From contig NW_014575563.1 of assembly GCF_000708205.1 (NCBI RefSeq), positions 923,361 through 987,360 on the forward strand: 64,000 nucleotides of DNA, given 5' to 3'. The translations under genes were made by a program, and so were the position numbers. Under the pieces are notes generated by a model, which worked only from the letters and a program-made list of their open reading frames with translations, did not search any database and was not told where the DNA came from. This stretch comes from Mixia osmundae IAM 14324 (Eukaryota > Basidiomycota > Mixiomycetes > Mixiales > Mixiaceae). This document shows, piece by piece, positions 39,751 to 47,875 of the stretch. How positions within the stretch are numbered: the first letter of the stretch is position 1; each line of letters begins with the position of its first letter.

Positions 39751-40743
39751 CTAGGTGCTTGATATTCTGTGCACAGTCAGCAAAGCGATTTTGCCGTCGA
39801 TGGCAATATCGTGATTGATTTCCTTTTTGCCAATGGGCAAAAGTCCCTCGAGCGATCTAGCTGTCGTTTTGTGCCTTCCCTCGTGCAATTTCGTTGCGTT
39901 ACCTGTGCAGGTTGATCAACAAGCCAGAGATAGAAGCGTCTGAGTCTACTTACCGACGATATAGTCTCGGCCAAGATTATAGCCATTCGGCGAGATCTGC
40001 CCTGTGACATCAGCGAAAGATCGCCAGAGACAGTCTGCGGACTTGCAGTATGTTCGTGAGCAAGATCTTCTTCGACACTGTCCGTGCGATGAAGTCAGGC
40101 CTCGCCAAAGCTGAATTATGAACAGCCTGCCTGGCTGCAATGTAGATAGCGCCTGGCTTGCCATCTGGCTGGGTCTGATTCCACCAACGGAGATGATTAC
40201 CTCCGTTGACAGTCTCTTGACAAGTTCCGAAAGCAGGGTCACCGAAATTGTATCTCAAGATGCCATCCTGCGAGCGAGGTCCTCGTCCTGCGTTGTCATG
40301 TCGGCCACTCCACTACTGCAACTCATGCTCATTGAATGAGGAGCTCACCGTCGCCCAAGTCAGCGATAAGATCGTTGCCGAGATGCTTTCCAAGGCATTC
40401 GCCCGAGAAGTTGAGTTTTGCAAAGTAACGTTCGAGGCCGTCGTTGGTCAAGATACCGGGACTGGAATCCGAGCTGATGATGATATTGATGGGTTCACCG
40501 AGCGGCTTCGTATCGGGAAAGTAAGCAATGAAGCTGCCCTTGCCTAAGGCTTGCTGATTAGTGGCTGCGAGATATCGAGAGGCGCGGTAACCTGCCTTGG
40601 AAAGGGTTAATATAGCCACCGATGTCAGGCGATGCATCTGATGTTTGGAGCACATCGCGCCCAGAAAGAGGCTGTGTGGCGATCTGTTCAACGGCGGCCG
40701 CAGAAGCGCAAAAGCATGCAAGAGCGACACTTCGAGCGAGCAT
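39751..40743 (-). CDS. Secreted protein of a conserved fungal family of unknown function
   Basis: Six exons with introns of 58, 61, 53, 50 and 51 nt give exactly 239 residues. The ATG at 40743 opens a signal peptide, MLARSVALACFCASAAAVEQ. The mature protein has NQQALGKGSFIAYFPDTKPL, then GEPINIIISSDSSPGIL, YFAKLNFSGECLGKHLGND and LRYNFGDPAFGTCQETVNGG, then NHLRWW and ISPNGYNLGRDYIVGNATKL. From memory, related proteins are common in Agaricomycetes with the same blocks (TKPLGxPIN, FSGECLG, GTCxETxxGGNHxRxW, PNGYNLGRD). I know no function. Two conserved Cys probably form a disulfide. Introns 3 and 4 both have GC donors and flank a 31-nt exon; only that splicing gives AASVEEDLAHEHTISPNG in frame. 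Confidence 0.78.
39997..40046 (-). other. GC-AG intron 4 of the secreted unknown gene
   Basis: The donor ACATACT is followed by GCAAGTCCG and the acceptor is CAGGGCAG. Removing 50 nt joins LAHEHT to ISPNGYNLGRD. Confidence 0.75.
40078..40130 (-). other. GC-AG intron 3 of the secreted unknown gene
   Basis: The donor GCAGCCAG is followed by GCAGGCTG. A GCCTGACTT branch-like site and acceptor CGGACAG follow. Removing 53 nt joins AIYIAA to SVEEDLAHE. Confidence 0.7.
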
Positions 40744-40952
40744 GTTCTCCAAACTGGGCCTTTACGGGGTGTAGAGGACACCATGGTGCAGCATAGCATC
40801 GTCGCAAGGAGACGGAGGGGGTCTGTGTGACGACTGTTCGAAACTGTCGAAATGTTCAATTTAAACAATGGACGCGTTTCCGCGAGGTCTGGTAAAACTG
40901 CCCCCGTTGCAAGCAATTGCCGGCCGTCGACTGATCCTTCTGCGACGTCGCC
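40744..40952. promoter_or_regulatory. Shared divergent promoter region, secreted unknown / XAP5
   Basis: 209 bp between opposite start codons, including a TTCAATTTAAACAATGG AT-rich patch near 40855-40871. No defined factor site is recognised. Confidence 0.4.
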
Positions 40953-42106
40953 ATGTCGTCCCTGCAAGAGTCTCGCGCTCTTGGCAAGCTCGAGAAGCAG
41001 CGCGAGCGTCTGCTAGAGGACATCCAACGTCAGAAAGATGCGCTCGCAAGGGAAGCCAATAAGGATCATCTCGATGCGACTCGCTTCGTTGGCAAGACCG
41101 ACAGCATGGAGGACTCGCTCAAGATGTCCACTGTTGGCTTGCAACGGCTGTCCGACTTTCAGCTCAAGCGGCAGGAGCTGGAGGAGCAGAAGATGCGAGA
41201 GGCGGCAAAGACGTCCGACTTGCAGTCAGTTCCTGTAGGCCCAAGTAAGTATGTTGCTGACTTGATCTTGCACGCACCACAGAATCGAAGACCTGAGGCG
41301 GAAGAAGAAGAAGAAGGATAAGAAGGCGGCTGCTACACTCTCCTTTGCCGCAGAGGACGAAGCAGAGCAAGATGAGCCAGTGGCGAAGAAGCCAAAGCTG
41401 GGAAAGAACCCGACGGTGGACACTTCCTTCCTGCCGGACAGAGTACGCGAGGAAGCGGAGCGGAAAGTGCGCGAGGAGCTCCGTCAAGAGTGGCTCAGGA
41501 AGCAAGAGATGGTCAAAGAGGAAGAGATTGTCATCATCTACAGCTATTGGGACGGCAGTGGCCATCGCAAGGATGTCACCGTGAGCAACCTAACGCTGTC
41601 ATTCGTAGATGCTGATGTTCACAAGAGCAGATGAAGAAAGGAGACACGATTGCACAATTTCTTGCTGAATGCCGCAAGCAAGTGCCCGAGCTGAGAGCCA
41701 CTAGCGTCGACAATCTCATGTCAGTGTCGCGCCTGAGGATTTACATGTGTCGCTTACCCATCACGAGCAGGTACATCAAGGAAGACCTCATCATACCACA
41801 TCACTACCGCTTCTACGACTTCATCATGAACAAAGCCCGAGGGAAATCGGGCCCACTCTTCTCCTTTGATGTGCATGACGACGTTCGCCTGGTGGCGGAT
41901 GCGACGATTGAAAAGGAAGAAGTGAGTCCTTGCCGCTCAAGCGCGGACTACGAGACTGACAGGATCGTTAGACTCACGCAGGCAAGGTCGTCGAGCGAGC
42001 TTGGTACAATCGCAATCGACATGTGTTCCCGCAGAACAGATGGGAGACCTACGAGCCGGACAAAGACTATGGTGCATACCGCATCAAGGATGCCAAACTC
42101 AGCTAG
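40953..42106 (+). CDS. XAP5/FAM50 family protein
   Basis: A nuclear protein of the XAP5/FAM50 family, linked in other eukaryotes to the spliceosome and chromatin. About five exons give roughly 310 residues. The N-terminal helix ([20 protein letters not shown]) is charged. DDFxL-type strings follow ([20 protein letters not shown]). A Lys run and [20 protein letters not shown] come next, then the XAP5 core: [58 protein letters not shown] then [16 protein letters not shown]. The closing block is [20 protein letters not shown] then [10 protein letters not shown]. The first intron is placed with donor TTGCA/GTCAGT because only it gives [13 protein letters not shown]. The family is absent from S. 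cerevisiae, which fits a non-Saccharomycete. Confidence 0.93.
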
Positions 42107-42142
42107 ATGTTCTCAAGTGTAATGTTGTACAACTTTTGCAAC

Positions 42143-43486
42143 TTAGGTGGTAGGTTGACGCGAGACCAGCTCACGTAAAGACCGAGTGAACGCTCGCCAG
42201 AGCGATTCGACTTCTGCCTTCTTCTCTTCTAAATCGTTGCGCGAGCCGGACGAGATCTCATCGGGCGAGCGAGGTACGAATGTGCCCATACCATCACGCT
42301 TCCTGCGCTCTAGCTCTGCACGTATGAGCGGCGCCGTCTTTGTGAAGCACGCCGCAAGCTCATACTTGAGCATGACAAGAGGGCGACGAGCACTGAAAGG
42401 CGCAAGAGCGTTGTACCGCCTCAGGATGGAATTGATCTGCGTGATGGACGCATCATGGTAAGCTCTCTCACGTGCTTCCCAGTCTGTATCTCTAAAGTCG
42501 CCTATACGGTCAAAGTCGAGTGCTTGTAGAGGCAAGAGTGACAGCATACGCAAAGCACGCCTCGTCCAGCTATCCTGCAGCAGAGTACGAAAAGCTTGCA
42601 GCTCGCCTTCTAGCTCTTGCTGTAGCGTCACAAAGGGCGGCGCGGCGCTCTGTCTCTGCATGATGCGGTTCATGAGAAAGTCTGTGTTGTCGATAAACGG
42701 ATTCGACTGGTTAATGTCTTGCTGCAGTGGCTTGCCTCTGTACTTGTTCGCTTTGAACAGCCCATCCCTTCGGCCTGTGCTTATCTTCTCTTCTATGAAA
42801 TTGGTGAACGCTTTGGGATCGATAGGAATGACAGAGCCGCTCGTTCTATTGACAGGCGCAGCGGCAGCTTTCGCCTTCGCAGTCGCGTACTCGCCAAGTG
42901 AGTAATCCGCGACGGCATCTTTCAAGCGAGTGAAACGTGCGGATCGGGATCGCTCGGCCTTTGGAGGTATGATCGTCTTGTGGATCGGTCGCACGGGCGC
43001 TTCTTGCCAAGATGAAGCAGCCTTGAACTCGTAATCCCATGGGTTCTTGGGTTTCACAGGTTCCGCCGGCTCGACTGTGCTCGATGTCCGTATGAGACGA
43101 CCCTCCTCAAGATCTTCGTCTAGCACGCGAGGCGTAGGCTGTTGCACTTCTTTCTTGTGATCCTTGTCTCGCAAGGGTGGATATTTGTCGATGAGCATGC
43201 GCAAGACAGCATCTCGCGTTGACTCGTCGCCCGTCCATGGTTTCTCGCTAGCATTGGCTACGAGCGTGTGCAATCGAGCTGCTGCCGAGTTCTGCGAAGG
43301 ATCCGAAGCTGCTTGCCGTTCCTCTTCCTCCGCTAACCGAAAGAGTGCATCTGAGGCTCGTCCTGTCGTCGATTTGTCTTGCCCGTCTGGCCTGCGATCT
43401 TCGCGAGTCGCATACGCTCTAGACAGGCGCACCTCGCGCGGCGCAAGTCCAGCTGTGCGCCGAGCGTATGGCCGTACTGCCGACAT
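42143..43486 (-). CDS. DUF1992 (DNAJC28-like) protein, probably mitochondrial
   Basis: The single exon gives 447 residues from the ATG at 43486. The N terminus, MSAVRPYARRTAGLAPREVR then LSRAYA, is basic and lacks acidic residues until after an RAYA cleavage-like site, as in mitochondrial presequences. The conserved DUF1992 region is FTNFIEEKISTGRRDGLFKA, then NKYRGKPLQQDINQSNPFID, NTDFLMNRIMQR and then APPFVTLQQELE. Unlike human DNAJC28 there is no J domain visible. Molecular function is unknown; DNAJC28 has been tied to Golgi or mitochondrial roles. The frame stays open upstream to 43903, but that part is antisense to the glycosylase gene and not family-like. It diverges from that gene across 82 bp. 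Confidence 0.82.
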   Translation of the reverse strand: MSAVRPYARRTAGLAPREVRLSRAYATREDRRPDGQDKSTTGRASDALFRLAEEEERQAASDPSQNSAAARLHTLVANASEKPWTGDESTRDAVLRMLIDKYPPLRDKDHKKEVQQPTPRVLDEDLEEGRLIRTSSTVEPAEPVKPKNPWDYEFKAASSWQEAPVRPIHKTIIPPKAERSRSARFTRLKDAVADYSLGEYATAKAKAAAAPVNRTSGSVIPIDPKAFTNFIEEKISTGRRDGLFKANKYRGKPLQQDINQSNPFIDNTDFLMNRIMQRQSAAPPFVTLQQELEGELQAFRTLLQDSWTRRALRMLSLLPLQALDFDRIGDFRDTDWEARERAYHDASITQINSILRRYNALAPFSARRPLVMLKYELAACFTKTAPLIRAELERRKRDGMGTFVPRSPDEISSGSRNDLEEKKAEVESLWRAFTRSLRELVSRQPTT

Positions 43487-43568
43487 GCTGAGCGGCACTT
43501 GCGATTTGCCACCTCTATCGATTATCGCGTCGTCGTCTGCGTCGCAATGATCGACGACCCCCGTTTCG
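43487..43568. promoter_or_regulatory. Very short divergent promoter, DUF1992 / TDG
   Basis: 82 bp between opposite start codons. It is rich in CGTCG-like and TATCGATTATCG sequence, with no TATA-like site. Confidence 0.4.
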
Positions 43569-44573
43569 ATGCCGTCGAGGGCGGTCAAGCTGGAGACAGA
43601 TGCTGTTGAGCCAAGCGGGGCCTTCGCTGCCCATCTGAGTCGATATACACTTGGCCAAGGCACACGACAGTCGCCTCGCCGACTCAAGACAAAGCTCGAA
43701 CCGACAGACAGTCTCCTTCTCCCTGCGACAGACGAACAAGCTTCCGTCGACCTCAAAGCATCACAGAGTCCCGCATTCGTTCCAACAAAGCTTGCAGAGG
43801 TAGCAAGCCCGCGACCTTCACCGGGAAAGAGGCGAAGAAGCGCGAAAGAGCTCGAAGAGATCGCGTTGCTCGAGCCTGTTCCGGACCGTCTTGCTCCGGG
43901 CATTCAGCTCTGCTTCTGCGGCATTAATCCCGGTCGGATCTCTTCACTCGTAGGCTTCCACTACGGCAACACTGCACGCAACTCCTTCTACAACTGCCTG
44001 CATTTCTCCGGTCTGACGGAACGGCTCCTTGTACCGAGCGAGAGCGTCGATCTGCCTACAGAGTATGGCTACGGCATCACTGATCTCTGCCCACGGCCCT
44101 CGCCGGGTATGGATGATGTCGCGACAAGCGAATTCTCTGAAGGCGTGCCGGTCCTGCTTCAAAAGCTGGCTACTTATCGCCCTAAGCTGCTCTTCTTTGT
44201 TGGTGTCGGCATTGCTGCCATCTTCTTCAAGGGACTCAATATAGGTGCCCCACAGCGTATCGCCGCAGCCAAGGCATGGAAAGGCTGGTCACAATGGCCC
44301 GACCAGACCGCTCGACCTGCCCTGACAGGCCTGCAGCCTTTTTCGCTGCAATTTGACGACGGCAGTCTCTGCTATGTCTACGTGGCCGTCAGCACAAGTC
44401 ATCGAGCAGCGGGCATACGCGAGCCTGCAAAGACAGCCATGTTCAATGAGGCTAGAATTATCCTCGCGCATCTCAAAGGAGATCAGCCTGATGATATGGT
44501 CGAGGCAGCACTAGCAAACACCACGCCGGTATCGATAGCGGCGAAGCCACAAGCAAAGCCAGAGCAAAGATGA
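43569..44573 (+). CDS. G/T(U)-mismatch DNA glycosylase, TDG/MUG family
   Basis: Removes thymine or uracil opposite guanine in base-excision repair, like S. pombe Thp1. The single exon gives 334 residues. A disordered, basic N-terminal part of about 105 residues precedes the glycosylase fold. Motif A is LCFCGINPGRISSLVGFHYG, with the catalytic Asn of GINPG. It is followed by NSFYNCLHFSGLTERL and YGYGITDLCPRPSPGMDDV. The central strand is PKLLFFVGVGIAAIFF. Motif B is VYVAVSTSHRAAGIREP, the intercalation loop (S-x-S-x-R in TDG). The tail is low-complexity and Ala/Lys-rich. ATG 43569 is the first in frame after the opposite-strand start. Confidence 0.92.
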   Translation: MPSRAVKLETDAVEPSGAFAAHLSRYTLGQGTRQSPRRLKTKLEPTDSLLLPATDEQASVDLKASQSPAFVPTKLAEVASPRPSPGKRRRSAKELEEIALLEPVPDRLAPGIQLCFCGINPGRISSLVGFHYGNTARNSFYNCLHFSGLTERLLVPSESVDLPTEYGYGITDLCPRPSPGMDDVATSEFSEGVPVLLQKLATYRPKLLFFVGVGIAAIFFKGLNIGAPQRIAAAKAWKGWSQWPDQTARPALTGLQPFSLQFDDGSLCYVYVAVSTSHRAAGIREPAKTAMFNEARIILAHLKGDQPDDMVEAALANTTPVSIAAKPQAKPEQR

Positions 44574-45179
44574 GCGTGTTCCATGGCGCAGTCGGGCTGG
44601 CAATTCCAACTCGAGGTAGCAAGAACACGAGCTCAGCCCTCCGGCCTGTCGCTGCGATCAGCCCTCAACAGACAGGCTTGCGAGACGCATGAGCTCGCAC
44701 CCAGCCAGCGCGCCGTCTCAAACTTGAGGAAGGCACCGATGCCCGCCCGTCAGCATTAGAGAATCGGCGTGATGGCCTGGTGGCCGGCTGTACGGTCGAC
44801 GAGACTGCGTCGCTCTCAGGTCAACGATCGTGTCAGTCAGGCAGCACAGGGTGAAGCATCCTGTCTCGGTACAGACAGATCGAAGTTGCTACAGATGTTC
44901 CGAACGCATAACACTGTCACGCGTGCGAGCTGTCGGCCACAGTCCGGATGCTGCAGCAGCCCGCATAGAGAGGAGCGTTTAATAGATGCAGAAGGTGCTT
45001 GACGGCCTGTGACTTCGTTGAGCAATGCCCGATCGGGCGCGCGTCAAGGTGGACTGTCACGATGCAGAAATCAACCCTGTAGGGTGAACTCAGGCCTTCA
45101 GCTGATGCAATATCTCTTCAGAGCACTATTGCCCAACACCCCTTCCATATGCATACATCGTGTACAACAAATGACCTGC
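44574..45179. other. Convergent intergenic region without a gene
   Basis: 606 bp between the stops of the glycosylase gene and the second zinc-finger gene. Open frames are short and not coding-like. I see no tRNA-like arms, repeat or transposon remnant. It is the longest convergent spacer in the window. Confidence 0.5.
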
Positions 45180-47748
45180 TTAAGCTTGCGCTTCGTTTTC
45201 CTGCGCCATACTCTGCAAAACAGCGGCAAATTGCTGCGAGACTGGCCAGACCTTGAACTTGCTGAGGATCTCATAGCCTTGCATGAGCGCTTGAGTAGCA
45301 GCGTTCCTTTTGAGCATATCCTCAACGCCAGTGAGTACTACTGTGGCATGAGGCATTCTACCGTCGATCCACTGAGAGATCTGTTCGGCGTCCAAAAGCT
45401 GTGACATGTCGACGAGCGCGCCGGGAACTGCGTTGGCAGGAGCCGGCTGATGCACAATCTGGATGTAGACAAAGACGGCAAGCGTACTGTAAAATACCAT
45501 AAACGGGTCCATCGGATTTGTGCCGGTGAGCATATCTGTGGCGAAAGAATGCAGAAGTTGGGAGGCATGGAATAGTGTTTCCCGTGCGATCCGGCCACTG
45601 TCTTGGCTTGCCCAGGTGACCAGCCCGGTCTTGACGTCTGACATCGAATGCGCAGCCTCGCCTTGAGCCAGATCTTGGAGGGCATGGATGGACATGCAAT
45701 CGTTGAAGCGGAGAAAGTGCCATAGACATGTAAGACCGAGCTGTCCATCGGCTTCGGGTCGGCCACTTTCGATGTTCGCCGTGAGCTCAGCAGCAGGCGG
45801 CAAGAACAGCCTTGCAAACTGAACTCGAAGGCGGTCAGAATGAGAGCCCAGTCGAGAGATCCAGCTCGCATCGGAAGGCTGCAACCTGCCAAGGGCAGGT
45901 GCTTCAATATTTTGCCATTCAAAGAGTTGCCATTGCTTGCTGTGGATGAGCACGAGAACGAGTCTGACGACAGTAAAGTCGTGCTTGTCTATGCCCAAGA
46001 GACTTTGCTCTGGCTCGCTCGACCTCGAGATTTCGTCGAGCCGGCGCAATACGTCTGATACGACTGGTGACGAGGCCGGAACGCCATTATCAGGCAGCAG
46101 AGACACCCATTCTTCCGCCGTCTGAGCCTGCCAAAGTCTCTGTGGACAAGGCAGGCGAACCTCTTCCACCATCTGTGAGACATCGTCGCCGCTTGTACCC
46201 CAGCACATTGTACAGATTTGTGAGAATGCCTGCCGTCCAGAAGATGAGCCTGGATCTGCTGCCGTAAACATGGAGCCTACCATTGCGGCCCAGCCGATCC
46301 GCTGGCGCTCCTCACGCAGCTTCCACAGCTCCCAGCGCTGCTGTGCCGACAAGACTCGCTCTGTCCTCCAATCGACATCCGGCGTGACCAGCAGGCCCTC
46401 GCGCAGTGCAATATGCGAAGATAGCGGTTCCATTTGTAACATGCGATCGACCATCTCGCGCTGACCGCAGCTGACGTGATGCAGAGCCATCAATACGGAG
46501 GCAATGTTATGGTCCATGGGTCGCAAGACAGTGTCGACACGGTCGCCGTAGTATGCATGCGCTCGATAGGCCATGACGGTCAGTGCATCTGCGTGTCTCT
46601 GATTTTCTGCCACTACATCTCCCGCATAGCGTGCCCCGATGGACGCCATTGTCAAAAGCACGAGCGCGGAGGTGTCCTCGACCTTGAAGGAGGGCTTGTG
46701 GACCACTGCGCACCAGTTGCCGTAGCACTTGAAGTAAGAGTCGATGAATGCTTTGAAAAGCTCCGGCGTAAGTCGGTAAGCCGGGTCCGCTTCTGCGTAG
46801 GGTGAGGTGCTCCACACTTCTTGCAGAGCGTTCTTCAGATGTTCGTACCCGTCTTCTCGCTCGTTCAACAGATGCGCGGACTGATGCCGCAGATCGATTC
46901 TCTGAGATGGTGACTGTGCAGTGTCTTGTGGAATACCGTTGAGAGCTGTCTCAGCAGCTTCGAGCTTGAGAAGGGCATTCATGAAATCTTGTCTGACGAC
47001 CACAGCGCTCTTGTGTTGAGGTGCGGCAGGGGGCGGTGGCAGATCAGCGAGGAGGTCTCGAGTGCCTGGCTTACGCACGACACTGTAGCGAGCGACATAG
47101 GGCTGTGCAGGATCGTTGCGAGCATACACCGCTCTAGCATAGGGTCGGTCATAGGTACAGGCGCGACCAAGTCTCGAGCATCTCTCGCAGGGCGAGGTTC
47201 CGGAGCAGCGGGTGCGGCCAGCCGAACATGCATCGCAGGAAAGCGAGGTACGGAGAACGTCCGCTGGGTCTCGTCCCGTGAACTGGCGAGAAGCGACTGC
47301 CGCAGCGGCTATGGCGCTTGTGGACGAGCTTGTATCGTAGGCTGCCGACGACGAGCCGGGCGTGACGGGCACATCTGCTTGCAGCCTATCGAGCTGAGGA
47401 TCGAGCTGATCTTGCATGTTATATTGAGCAGTCATGTGGCTCTGCTCATGCCGTTTGAGGATGTCTCTACACAGTGGATTGTCAATATTCGCTGGCCTGT
47501 CAGCGAGTCTGGCCTCACTTTCGCGCGAACGATTGATTACAGCTGCCGCATTGGTGTGGCCGCTCGTCGGTATGCCTGCTGGTGATGTGTCTGTCGAGAT
47601 GCTCTATTGACTGACGGCGTCAGTTGACTATCCGGCCAGACGCTATCGCCGAACCTTTGCGGGTATAGCTCTGTTCCTGACCTGGCGCACAGTGCGGACA
47701 CACGAAAGTACGCTCTACTGCAGGATCTGTCTGGTCTTCAGAGTCCAT
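45180..47748 (-). CDS. Transcription factor with two C2H2 fingers, Zn2Cys6 cluster and fungal TF domain (second copy)
   Basis: A putative nuclear regulator of 821 residues in three exons (introns 51 and 52 nt). After MDSEDQTDPAVER come C2H2 finger 1 (FVCPHCAPGQEQSYTRKEHL then DRHITSRH) and finger 2 (HQCGSCNQSFARKDILKRHE then QSH). Finger 1 has a longer Cys-to-His loop than usual. The Zn2Cys6 cluster is LSCDACSAGRTRCSGTSPCE then RCSRLGRACTYDRP. The regulatory domain begins LTPELFKAFIDSYFKCYGNW and includes VLLTMASIGARYAGD. Introns fall at nearly the same points as in the factor at 24561-27959, and the second is in the same phase. The start at 47748 is only 127 bp downstream of the HECT gene stop. 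Confidence 0.88.
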
Positions 47749-47875
47749 GTCACTTGGCTGAGATTGTTACATTGCGTGACGCGACTGGTGACGAACGCTC
47801 CCTGCCTAGCGCAGACACCAATGACAAATCAAGACATATCAGAATCAACAAATGCATCTTGCGAATGTCGAAAGT

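Noticed and set aside
43487-43903. Upstream extension of the DUF1992 open frame
   Set aside because: The extension is antisense to the first 335 bp of the TDG-like gene. The ATG at 43486 already gives a good mitochondrial presequence.
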